From Actinopolyspora erythraea (lineage in GTDB: Bacteria; Actinomycetota; Actinomycetes; Mycobacteriales; Pseudonocardiaceae): a stretch of 64,000 nucleotides of DNA. This document shows, in pieces, positions 34,594 to 41,830 of this stretch. The position numbers and the translations under genes are program-made. The stretch's first letter is position 1; every line of letters begins with the position of its first letter. The notes beneath the pieces are model-generated. The model did not search any database. It was not told the origin of the DNA and saw nothing but the letters and a program-made list of their open reading frames with translations. The DNA lies in contig NZ_CP022752.1 of the NCBI RefSeq assembly GCF_002263515.1, positions 1,364,001-1,428,000 of the forward strand. The letters are read 5' to 3'.

Positions 34594-35196
34594 GTGAACA
34601 CCGCAGTGAGTCTCGTGCGTCGAATTGGCGTCCTCGCGTTAGCAGTATTGTTCTTCTTTTCTTTTTCGGCTGTGTCGGCCATAGCGCAGCAGCCCACCAA
34701 AGAAGTCACTGAAGTGAAAGTAAACGAATCGCTCACTCTTACGATGAACGAGCCCATAACTGAAAAAAGGTCGCAGGAGATCAAGCGGTCACTTAGCGGA
34801 GAAGGTACAGCTCAGGCCAGCCCGGACGCACTACCGACGCTGGGCTGTGGTCAAGAGCGTGTGTTTTCCGATGAGAACGGAACATGGCGGGTTCGTTTCC
34901 AGTGTCTTCCCGAATACGGGGTTGTCAATTGAAACTACAGTCTGTCACCTCAAGTTCAGTCCATCGCGGCTAGCTGGGTGACTGAGCGTGGCTTGCGTTG
35001 GTGGCGCGACGGAGTTGAGCAACCGAAGAACGCGCCCCACTTCGAGCCGCCGGACTACCTGTTCCATGGCACCATGAAAAAGGTCTGGGTACACAACAAC
35101 ATCGACTACCAGGACTACCTGACCTTCCGTCACAACATCGGCCCCGGCGGAACCGCGTCGGTCACGTTCGCGGGTACCTTGGACCTCGTGTACTAA
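34594..35196 (+). pseudogene. Secreted protein gene interrupted by an in-frame TGA
   Basis: One continuous 201-codon frame except for a TGA at 34930-34932 (codon 113). The first part (112 aa) has a clear signal peptide (RRIGVLALAVLFFFSFSAVSAIAQQ, cleavage after AIA) and ends GVVN; the frame then continues NYSLSPQVQSIAASWVTERGL...DYQDYLTFRHNIGPGG...TLDLVY. The TGA sits where Trp (TGG) is expected. GTG start with AGGAG 6-10 nt upstream. I recall similar W-rich secreted proteins in actinomycetes that read through this point. Either a nonsense-mutated gene, or a sequence error. Codon use is AT-richer than neighbours, improving toward the 3' end. Confidence 0.68.
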
Positions 35197-35203
35197 GGGA
35201 GCC

Positions 35204-35626
35204 ATGACTTCCGATACAGCCTTTGCCCGTCGACTCGCGGACACCGTGCTCGCACGGTTGCGGGCCGACGGGGGACCCGCGTGGTCGGTCTTCGAGATCC
35301 AGCCTGCCGAGGACAAAGTTCCTCCGCTCAGGGCTCCTGGCGACGTGAAGCACCTGTCGATCACTCTTGGCGACGCATCGAGCCACGAGGATCCGGTCGG
35401 TGTTTACTTCACCGTTGGGCCGCCACTGATCGACGCGATCATTGCCACCACAGATCAGATCCAGGAGCATATGTTGGAGGCCACGCAGGGCGCACTGCTG
35501 CCTGCATGCCCCGGACACCAACATCCGTTACAGGTAGCAGAGCGAGATGGGGTGGCGATGTGGCTGTGCCCTCAGGCTCCCGCGCACTATGCGGAACCCG
35601 TCCTTCCACAGGGCACCACCGGGTGA
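35204..35626 (+). CDS. Hypothetical protein with CPGHxHP motif
   Basis: 140 residues, ATG 7 nt after the secreted-protein stop, GGGAGCC before it, so likely co-transcribed. N-terminal helical part (FARRLADTVLARLRADGG), central beta-rich part, and a C-terminal CPGHQHPL...MWLCP segment that could bind a metal through two Cys and two His. No family recognised. Located inside the decayed element, it is intact and may be cargo. Confidence 0.6.
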   Translation: MTSDTAFARRLADTVLARLRADGGPAWSVFEIQPAEDKVPPLRAPGDVKHLSITLGDASSHEDPVGVYFTVGPPLIDAIIATTDQIQEHMLEATQGALLPACPGHQHPLQVAERDGVAMWLCPQAPAHYAEPVLPQGTTG

Positions 35627-35680
35627 CCGGTTCCCAGGTGTCGGCTTGACACGGAGTCCGCTGAAGAGAGGCGGAAAGAA

Positions 35681-36046
35681 TCAACTCGTCTCGTGGGGGA
35701 ACTGAGTCAGCTGGCGCGGGGAGATTCGCTCCCGTGCCCGCTGACGCTTCGTCGGGGTCGAGTCGACGTGCCCCCGGATCCGGGCCTGAGACTCGCGGAT
35801 CTTCGACCGCGCCCGCGTCGCCGCTGCCTCCGAGAGGGCAGCGGCCTCTCGTTTCTTCCACGCCCGAACCTGCCGTTCGAGGTATCGGAGGTGCTGCCGC
35901 GCGTCGTCGTCGGGGGCGCGGGTCGAGGTCGGTCGGGGCGTCACTCCCGGCACGTACATCGACGACCGGTGGCGACAGTTCGGGTGGAACAGACCGGCCG
36001 CGCGCCTCATCGAGCGATCCCGCAACCGCACCGCATCGGAGACCAT
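35681..36046 (-). pseudogene. Phage minor capsid protein, C-terminal fragment
   Basis: 121 codons from ATG 36046. AAGLFHPNCRHRSSMYVPGV followed by a long helical region with RYLERQVRAWKKREAAAL and KIRESQARIRGHVDST is the C-terminal end of phage minor capsid (Min_cap2 / head morphogenesis-like) proteins, where the FHPNCRH zinc-like motif is typical. The N-terminal several hundred residues are missing; the frame upstream of 36046 has unrelated sequence. Supports a phage origin of the element. Confidence 0.7.
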
Positions 36047-36218
36047 GCCGAGAGCATAGGAATTCCGGTCACACCGTGGGGCCGGTTCGCTTCGATCGGT
36101 CGCAGCCCCACTTTCCCGCGCGAGACCACGGCAGCCGAGCAGCACCGACCAGCCACAGTGGCCGTTTCTCGGCAGCTGCCGGACCAGGTGACAGCGGGTG
36201 CCGCCAGTCACCGGCAAC

Positions 36219-36248
36219 CGACGGTGGGAGGCGACGGTGGGAGGCGAC
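36219..36248. repeat. 13-bp tandem repeat, 2.3 copies
   Basis: CGACGGTGGGAGG occurs twice in a row followed by CGAC, 23 bp before the right att-like repeat. A local slip duplication at the element edge. Confidence 0.7.
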
Positions 36249-36270
36249 CCGCCGCTACGCGGGTTCAGGA

Positions 36271-36292
36271 TTCAACTCCCACCCGTCCCACC
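36271..36292. repeat. att-like direct repeat, distal copy (attR)
   Basis: Matches the 3' end of tRNA-Met (33150-33171) at 21 of 22 positions, in the same orientation, with no other tRNA sequence around it. Marks the right boundary of the element. Confidence 0.72.
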
Positions 36293-36355
36293 GACACCCG
36301 ACGCCCGGGCACGTGGGGAGATCACCCCGAGGTCTTCCCCGCGTTCCACGCGCGG

Positions 36356-36589
36356 TCAGTCAATGCTGCGCAGCATTTTCTCGATCTCCGCCAGCCTGGA
36401 GTCGAGTTCCCGCAGCCGGCTCTCCACGGCCTCCTGCCGCCCCACGGCTTCCTCCGCGAGCTTGCGGTAGTTCGCCATGGCGACGGCGTCGGCTCGGTGC
36501 CGTTGCAGCCGGAAGTAGGTGACCACACCGATCGTGACTCCGCCGACGGCTATCAGCACGATCAGGATGGCAGCCACGACGCCGCTCAT
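36356..36589 (-). CDS. Small membrane protein with coiled coil (PspB-like layout)
   Basis: 77 residues. One N-terminal TM segment (VVAAILIVLIAVGGVTIGVVTYF) then a charged heptad-like coiled coil (AMANYRKLAEEAVGRQEAVESRLRELDSRLAEIEKMLRSID). This layout recalls PspB, which binds regulators at the membrane. It is the last gene of a three-gene operon with a DNA-binding protein and a sensor-domain membrane protein. ATG 36589 with GGGACAGCGAGC upstream. Confidence 0.72.
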   Translation of the reverse strand: MSGVVAAILIVLIAVGGVTIGVVTYFRLQRHRADAVAMANYRKLAEEAVGRQEAVESRLRELDSRLAEIEKMLRSID

Positions 36590-36602
36590 GCTCGCTGTCC
36601 CT

Positions 36603-36878
36603 TCATTCGTCCGTTGCCTCCTCCTCGTCGGCATCGAGCGCCGCCGCGACGGTCTCCGGCGTCAGCCGCAGTTCGAAGGCGACGAGTTCGAAATACTTCA
36701 GGGCCTTGCCGTCGGGGGACAGTTCCAGCTGCCCCCTGACCAGCCCCGCCTTCTCCAACCGGTCCAGGTGCATGTACAGCAGCGGTCGTGAGAGGCCGAG
36801 CTTGCGGGCGAGTTCACTGACGTGCACCCGTCCCTCGGCCAGCGCCGCGATGATGCGCAACCGGTGGGAGTGCCCCAC
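36603..36878 (-). CDS. ArsR-like winged-helix regulator
   Basis: 91 residues from GTG 36878: VGHSHRLRIIAALAEGRVHVSELARKLGLSRPLLYMHLDRLEKAGLV is a compact winged helix, acidic tail. Homologous sequence seems to begin earlier, at LNSEELLNFLTA, whose first codon is a CTG at 36914 overlapping the TGA of the upstream gene (CTGA); no ATG/GTG/TTG exists there in frame. Either a CTG start with tight coupling, or a shortened protein. Middle gene of a three-gene operon; no metal-ligand Cys are visible. Confidence 0.8.
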   Translation of the reverse strand: MGHSHRLRIIAALAEGRVHVSELARKLGLSRPLLYMHLDRLEKAGLVRGQLELSPDGKALKYFELVAFELRLTPETVAAALDADEEEATDE

Positions 36879-36910
36879 GGCGGTAAGGAAGTTCAGCAGT
36901 TCCTCGCTGT

Positions 36911-37789
36911 TCAGGACTCACCCCCGCTGGTGGTGTTCTCCTCGGATCGACTTCCCGTTTCTCTCATGTCGTCCGGTCGTGCCGGGGAACCGCTCTCCCG
37001 GCGGAGTCGTCCGTCATCGTGATCTCCCGATTCCGAGGAACGCCGCAGCGCTCCGGGCTCCTCCAACACCCGCCGGGCGGAGTCCAGCGGATCGGTGGGA
37101 GGTCCCAGCATCGAACGCACCACCCCGCCGTGCAGCCGTGCCGCGGCCGTCACCAGGTGCGCCAGGCCGAAGGCCAGCACCAGGAAGAGCGCCGCCGCCA
37201 GCAGCGCGGTGGGCAGGTCGTCGATCCAGAGCCCGAACGAACCGTCGCCGAACGCGAACTTCGTGGTGTGGGGCGCTTCGGGGCGGTAGCCGATCATCAC
37301 CCCGTGGCCGCCGTTCTGCGGTATGGCCCAGAACCACAGCGGGACCGTCACCATCCCCACCACGGACAGCCACAGGGCCACGACAGCTGTGTCCATGATC
37401 AGCAACGGGACGTACATCAGCACCAGGTAACCGAGGGCCCGCTGCGTGGCGGGGTCCGACCACAACGCCCGGAGGCGGGCCATGAACCCACCGCCGTGGG
37501 AGGTGTGGCCGGGAGCGGGGACGAGGTCCGTCACCAGTGCCGCGCGCCACCGTTCCACGTCGGCGCATTTCCGGATCAGTACCGCCGAGGCGAGCAGCAG
37601 CGGCAGCCCCACCCACACGATGCTCAGCGCCGCGGTGACCAACACGCTGGTCACCGTTGTCACGAACAGCAGGGTGCCCACGACCGGGTAGCTCAGGAGG
37701 TAGACCGTGGCCGCCCACGGCCGCGTCGAGAGCAGTAGTGGCCCTCGGGGCGGTCCGTTTCGCGCCGTGGACTTCCGTGTGCTGGTCAT
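36911..37789 (-). CDS. Sensor-domain membrane protein without kinase
   Basis: 292 residues. Four to six TM segments (about 28-72, 118-152 and 195-220) in the layout of the actinobacterial 'sensor' domain normally fused to histidine kinases: AATVYLLSYPVVGTLLFV, WVGLPLLLAS, FWAIPQNGGH. Here the kinase is absent and the last 60 residues are a charged, disordered tail. It heads an operon with an ArsR-like regulator and a PspB-like protein, so it may pass a membrane signal directly to the DNA-binding partner. ATG at 37789. Confidence 0.78.
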   Translation of the reverse strand: MTSTRKSTARNGPPRGPLLLSTRPWAATVYLLSYPVVGTLLFVTTVTSVLVTAALSIVWVGLPLLLASAVLIRKCADVERWRAALVTDLVPAPGHTSHGGGFMARLRALWSDPATQRALGYLVLMYVPLLIMDTAVVALWLSVVGMVTVPLWFWAIPQNGGHGVMIGYRPEAPHTTKFAFGDGSFGLWIDDLPTALLAAALFLVLAFGLAHLVTAAARLHGGVVRSMLGPPTDPLDSARRVLEEPGALRRSSESGDHDDGRLRRESGSPARPDDMRETGSRSEENTTSGGES

Positions 37790-38352
37790 GGCCTACTCCC
37801 GTGGTCCCGTGGAACGCCGTGCCGTTCGCCGCCGCTCCTGTGGCGCTCGGCCCGAAAGGCGAGCAGCTGGTTGGCATGTGTAAGAACAAGCTGACAGGAG
37901 AAGGATATGACTGTCAACGGGCTCGTTCGGGGGCGAACGGACTGAGCGCGCCCGTCGTAGGGGCGGTTCGGGACAGGCCGAACCCGATGATCGTCGTCGG
38001 TGCGTGATGCTGTATCGATTCGAGGAGAGGCCGAGTCCCGCCCCGGCATCGGGCCCTCCCGCGCGTCTTCAGGCGGGCTGCCAGTGATCGGCCTGAGTGG
38101 TGGCCTTGGTCGGAAGGCGGAGCGAAGCGGTGCGAAAGGTGCCGGTGGTCCCGTTCGTGGGAGGCGCGGAGCATGCGCGTGGTTCGTGTGCGGGGCGTGC
38201 CCACGCGGAGCGCCGGCGGAAACGTCGCCGGACACGCCGCTTCACTTTCGGTGCGGTATCCGGTTTCCGATCAGTGGTGAGTGCGACTGTGGAGTCCCTA
38301 CCGAGGGGGTCCGCGGCCTTGACCGTGTGGAGGTGCACCGGAAGCAGGAGCG
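37790..38352. other. Upstream region of the sensor operon, no gene seen
   Basis: About 560 bp. Contains the inverted repeat at 37892-37916 and the promoter of the sensor operon; the right half has open but featureless frames. No assignable gene before the 27-residue ORF. Confidence 0.45.
37892..37917 (-). promoter_or_regulatory. Inverted repeat with -35-like TTGACA upstream of the sensor operon
   Basis: TGACAG (37892-37897) and CTGTCA (37911-37916) form a 6-13-6 inverted repeat; on the minus strand TTGACA (37917-37912) looks like a -35 element 123 nt before the operon start. Candidate operator for the operon's own ArsR-like protein. No good -10 at the ideal distance. Confidence 0.35.
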
Positions 38353-38436
38353 ATGTCACCGATGTGTCCGACGTGTGGTGGCCCCATGATTCCCCCGCAG
38401 GGAGATGGTCCCCCCAAGTGTCCGAAGTGCGGCTAG
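38353..38436 (+). CDS. 27-residue zinc-ribbon-like protein
   Basis: ATG 38353 to TAG 38436. The product has MCPTCGG at the start and CPKCG at the very end, joined by a Pro/Gly linker: a minimal CxxC-CxxC zinc knuckle. GGAG at 38346-38349 serves as ribosome site. A strong hairpin follows 20 nt after the stop, supporting a real transcription unit. Similar tiny double-CxxC proteins are annotated in actinobacteria; function unknown. Confidence 0.62.
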   Translation: MSPMCPTCGGPMIPPQGDGPPKCPKCG

Positions 38437-38456
38437 TCCTTCGAGCGGGTGAGTGA

Positions 38457-38497
38457 GACGAAAACGACTCGCTACCGAGGTTCGAGTCGTTTTCGTC
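38457..38497. terminator. 15-bp hairpin between convergent genes
   Basis: GACGAAAACGACTCG (38457-38471) pairs perfectly with CGAGTCGTTTTCGTC (38483-38497), loop 11 nt. It lies between the 27-residue ORF (+) and pobA (-) and can terminate both. Confidence 0.75.
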
Positions 38498-38550
38498 GGG
38501 CGAGGAAAGCCGAGCGGAGCGCGCTTTCCGTGGTCACCGCGGCAGTGGCG

Positions 38551-39729
38551 TCACACCTCGGCCATGCCCACGTAGTTCTCCGCCAGGGTGGTGGCCGCCG
38601 CTGTCGAGGTGCGCAGGTAGTCGAACTGCGAACGTTGCAGTCGTCGGTCGAAGGCCGCGTCCGGGCCGTCGAACCGGTGGGTCATGGAGGTCATCCACCA
38701 CGAGAAGTGCTGCACACGCCATACGCGTCGCAGGCAGTCCTCGGAGTAGGTGTCCAGCCCCGAAGTGCCGTTGCCACTGTAGAAGTCGGTCATCGCCTCC
38801 GCCAGCCGTGCCACGTCGGCCACGGCGAGGTTCAGCCCCTTCGCGCCGGTGGGGGGAACGATGTGCGCCGAGTCGCCGGCCAAGAACAGCCTGCCGTAGC
38901 TCATCGGTTCGGTGACGAAGCTGCGCAACGCGGTGATGCTCTTGTCGATCACGGGGCCCTCCCGCAGTTCCCAGCCGGGGGTGCCCAGTCTGGTCTGCAG
39001 CTCCGCCCAGATCCGTTCGTCGGGCCAGCGCTCGATCGGGTCCTGGGGGTCGCACTGCAGGTACATGCGGCTCAGCTCCGGTGAGCGCAGGCTCTGCAGC
39101 GCGAATCCGTTGGCGTGGTTGGCGTAGATCAGCTCCTCGCTGGAGGGCGGGACTTCGGCCAGGATTCCGAGCCAGCCGAACGAGTAGACGCGCTCGTAGT
39201 TGGTCCGCACGCTCTCCGGGATCGTGCTCCGGGAGACACCGTGGAAACCGTCACAGCCCGCCACGAAGTCGCAGTGGATCTCGTGGTTCGTGCCGTCCCC
39301 GGCGGTGAACCGCACGAGCGGTTGCTCGGTGTCGGGCCCCTCGATCGAGACGTCCGAGACCTCGTAGTGGACCTCGCCGCCGTCGCGGTCGCGCCGGTCC
39401 GCCAGGTCCTTGACCACTTCCTGCTGGCCGTAGACCGTGATGCTTCGCCCGTCCGTGAGTTCGGCGAGCGGGACGCGCAGGCGTTCCCCGTCGAACTGGA
39501 CGTTCACGCCGTAGTGCGGGTGCCCCTGCTGGTCCAGCCGTTCGGCGACCCCGGCCTCCCGCAGCACGTCGACGGTGCCCTGCTCCAGGACTCCCGCCCG
39601 TACCCGTTGCTGTACGTACTCGCGGCTGCGCCGCTCCAAGACGATCGACTCGATTCCCTGCAGGTGCAACAGATGAGACAGCAGCATGCCCGCTGGACCC
39701 GCTCCCACGATCGCGACCTGGGTACGCAT
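38551..39729 (-). CDS. pobA: 4-hydroxybenzoate 3-monooxygenase
   Basis: 392 residues, same length as characterised PobA. FAD/NADPH-dependent aromatic hydroxylase making protocatechuate from 4-hydroxybenzoate. Motifs: GAGPAG at 9-14, the R..QQRVRAGVLEQGTVD substrate/NADPH region near 40-54, VAGCDGFHGVSR (DG motif) near 158-169, and LFLAGDSAHIVPPTGAKGLN (GD motif) near 283-302. No pca genes or regulator lie nearby, so it is an isolated entry enzyme here. ATG at 39729 with GGGGAGG 8-14 nt upstream. Confidence 0.95.
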   Translation of the reverse strand: MRTQVAIVGAGPAGMLLSHLLHLQGIESIVLERRSREYVQQRVRAGVLEQGTVDVLREAGVAERLDQQGHPHYGVNVQFDGERLRVPLAELTDGRSITVYGQQEVVKDLADRRDRDGGEVHYEVSDVSIEGPDTEQPLVRFTAGDGTNHEIHCDFVAGCDGFHGVSRSTIPESVRTNYERVYSFGWLGILAEVPPSSEELIYANHANGFALQSLRSPELSRMYLQCDPQDPIERWPDERIWAELQTRLGTPGWELREGPVIDKSITALRSFVTEPMSYGRLFLAGDSAHIVPPTGAKGLNLAVADVARLAEAMTDFYSGNGTSGLDTYSEDCLRRVWRVQHFSWWMTSMTHRFDGPDAAFDRRLQRSQFDYLRTSTAAATTLAENYVGMAEV

Positions 39730-40170
39730 TCCAACCTCCCCTTCTAGGCTGCGTTCGATTCAGCCTCTCAGTTCGGGGCGCGAATTCAGCTGGCGGGCTT
39801 CCGCTGGACGGAAGGAGTGGCTGTCAAGCGGGGAAGGTGTCGTACCGTGCTCGGCTGGTGGCTATTGGTCGTCATGGTCGTTCCGGGGAATTCGCCAGTG
39901 GTGGGCGGCGGCCGCTCTGGCGGCGGGGGGCGGAGGGGCGATCTGTCCATTGTGCTGCGAAGATGCCGCTCTCTTCCGCTCAGTGCGAATCGGTTCGGCC
40001 GCATTCGGCGCCGTTTCCGCCGCCGCGGTGCGGTGCGTGCGGATGTTCGGTAAACGAGGTTTATTCTCCTCAGGGATTTTGTTTGAGATTTTTCAAAAAC
40101 GCGGATGGGGTGAACCGGCCCCGTCTCACCAATCCACCTACCGGGGCCGGTTCGCCACGGCCGAACTGCT
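39730..40170. other. Region between pobA and the LLM gene
   Basis: About 440 bp. Holds the pobA promoter (minus strand) and the LLM terminator hairpin at 40112-40153. No gene; an expected pobR regulator is absent. Confidence 0.5.
40096..40153 (-). terminator. Terminator of the LLM oxidoreductase gene
   Basis: GAACCGGCCCCG (40112-40123) and CGGGGCCGGTTC (40142-40153) form a 12-bp perfect stem with an 18-nt loop just after the LLM stop on the minus strand; GTTTTT follows within about 10 nt. Confidence 0.7.
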
Positions 40171-40998
40171 CTACTGACGTGATTTCCTCGCCGATTCGGC
40201 GAACTGGTCCAGATAACGCAGTGTGGTGTCCCTGGGCTCGGTGGGAAGGTGGAACAGCACGCGGTCCACCCCGGCGCGGGCGTGCTCCGCGATCGCGGCG
40301 GGATCGTCCGCGGCGGAGTACAGCGTCACCGGCACCCGCCACCCCGCGCGCTCGCGGACCCGCTCGATCTTCTTCGGCAGGTTCTCCGCTCCCCACCGGG
40401 GCAGCCAGCCGCCGCCGTACTCGGCGACGCGCTCCACCGAGCGCTCGCTCTCCCCACCCACGTAGATCGGCGGGTGGGGGGACTGAACCGGTTTCGGCCA
40501 GCAGTACGAGGGTTCGATGTCGACGTGGTCGCCGTGGAACTCGGCCACCTCCTGAGTCCACAGTGCTCTGATGGCGCGGATGCGCTCGTCCATGAGAGCG
40601 CCCCGGTGGCCGGGATCGGTTCCGTGGTTGCGCATCTCCTCCCGGTTCCAGCCCGCGCCCACGCCGAACACGGCCCTGCCACCCGAGACGCGGTCCAGGC
40701 TGGCCACCTCCTTGGCCGTGACGATCGGGTCCCGCTGGATCATCAGCGCGATCCCCGTTCCCAGTGACAGGTACCTGGTGGCCATCGCCGCGGCGGTGAG
40801 GCTCACGAAGGGGTCCAGTGTCCGGTGGTAGCGCCTGGGCAGGTCGCCCCCGCCGGGATAGGGTGTCCGCCTGCTGGTGGGGATGTGGGTGTGTTCGGCG
40901 AGGAAGAGAGCGTCGAAACCGCGCTGCTCGGCGGCCTCACCCAACTCCGCCGGATCGATTCCCTCGTCGGTCACGAATGTGGAGATACCGAACTTCAT
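40171..40998 (-). CDS. LLM-class F420/FMN-dependent oxidoreductase
   Basis: 275 residues. Luciferase-like TIM barrel: MKFGISTFVTDEGIDP, GFDALFLAEHTHIPTSR, LSLGTGIALMIQRDP, KEVASLDRVSGGRAVFGVGAGWNREE, and PPIYVGGESERSVERVAEYGGGWLPR. These match the 'probable F420-dependent oxidoreductase' group of mycobacteria-type actinobacteria; substrate unknown. ATG 40998 fits the family start MKFG; an in-frame GTG at 41007 adds three residues. Confidence 0.88.
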   Translation of the reverse strand: MKFGISTFVTDEGIDPAELGEAAEQRGFDALFLAEHTHIPTSRRTPYPGGGDLPRRYHRTLDPFVSLTAAAMATRYLSLGTGIALMIQRDPIVTAKEVASLDRVSGGRAVFGVGAGWNREEMRNHGTDPGHRGALMDERIRAIRALWTQEVAEFHGDHVDIEPSYCWPKPVQSPHPPIYVGGESERSVERVAEYGGGWLPRWGAENLPKKIERVRERAGWRVPVTLYSAADDPAAIAEHARAGVDRVLFHLPTEPRDTTLRYLDQFAESARKSRQ

Positions 40999-41007
40999 GC
41001 GATTCAC

Positions 41008-41338
41008 TCGGCGCCGGTGGTGGCGCCTTCCTCCTAACGAGAGGGGTGACTGGGACTTCCGGTCAGCCGTGGGTGTACCCGCGCATCCGCGGCCGTCATG
41101 TTCGGTAGCGGACGACCGTCGGGAAGTATTCCCCGACCGGGTAAGATCACAGTGTCACTCCGACGTGTTGTCGGGTTCCAGTTTTCGGACGTGGCAAGGG
41201 GCCTCGCGCCGAGATCGTCTCCCCGCGTCCGGACGGTTTCCGCGCGGTACTTCCCGGGCGGTGGGCCCCGGCGCCGTGTCGGCATGGACTGCTTCGATCG
41301 CCTTCGCCACCGCGGCACGGTCGGACGGACAGACGGAC
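41008..41338. other. Promoter region between LLM and sigma-factor genes
   Basis: About 330 bp between divergent genes. No ORF with support. An ECF sigma often transcribes itself from here, but I cannot point to a matching -35/-10 pair. Confidence 0.4.
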
Positions 41339-41830
41339 ATGGATGAGCTCACGGCCGAACTGACGGATCTCTACAACGAGCACTACTCCCAGCTGCTGCG
41401 GATGGCCGTACTGCTCGTGGACGACCGGTCGGCCGCCGAGGACATCGTCCAGGACGCGTTCGTGCGGGTGTTCGACTCCCGGGCGCGGCTGCGCGACCGG
41501 GACAGGGCGTTGGCGTTCCTGCGTCGATCGGTGCTCAACAAGTCACGCTCGCTGCTGCGCAGACGCCAGGTCTCGAGGAAGTACCAGCACCGTCTGGTGC
41601 AACGTGAGTCAGGACCTGACGAAAGCGCGCACGGCGTGGACCGCACCGTGCTGGCCGAGGCGATCGCCCGGCTGCCGCCCCGGCAGCGGGAGGCGATCGT
41701 GCTGCGCTACTACGCCGACTTCAGCGAGGCGTATACGGCGAAGATAATGAAAGTGACTCCGGGCGCGGTCAAAGCTTACTGTTCCCGAGGGGTCACGCGA
41801 TTGTCGAGTTTGCTGAGGGAGCGCGTGTGA
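41339..41830 (+). CDS. ECF RNA polymerase sigma factor (SigE family)
   Basis: 163 residues. Sigma2: LYNEHYSQLLRMAVLLVDDRSAAEDIVQDAFVRVF (about 11-45), sigma4: LAEAIARLPPRQREAIVLRYYADFSEAYTAKIMKVTPGAVKAYCSRG (about 104-152). The unusual helix SEAYTAKIMKVT replaces the common EIAxxLG. ATG at 41339. Its stop overlaps the start of the next gene (GTGTGA), a membrane protein that is the likely anti-sigma partner. Confidence 0.88.
   Translation: MDELTAELTDLYNEHYSQLLRMAVLLVDDRSAAEDIVQDAFVRVFDSRARLRDRDRALAFLRRSVLNKSRSLLRRRQVSRKYQHRLVQRESGPDESAHGVDRTVLAEAIARLPPRQREAIVLRYYADFSEAYTAKIMKVTPGAVKAYCSRGVTRLSSLLRERV

Larger units (their letters stand above)
33150..36292. mobile_element. Decayed integrated element in tRNA-Met, about 3.1 kb
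   Basis: Bounded on the left by the T-loop/3' end of tRNA-Met (33150-33171) and on the right by a 22-bp copy with one mismatch (36271-36292; identical 16-bp core TCCCACCCGTCCCACC). Between them are an IS5-type transposase fragment, a frameshifted phage-tail-like gene, AT-rich DNA, a secreted-protein gene with an in-frame stop, an orphan gene and the 3' part of a phage minor-capsid gene. No integrase remains. This is the pattern of a tRNA-targeted prophage or integrative element reduced by deletion. Confidence 0.72.

Noticed and set aside
34930..34932. Selenocysteine codon
   Set aside because: No selenoprotein family, no Cys/Sec redox context (homologous position looks like Trp) and no bacterial SECIS hairpin evident right after the TGA.
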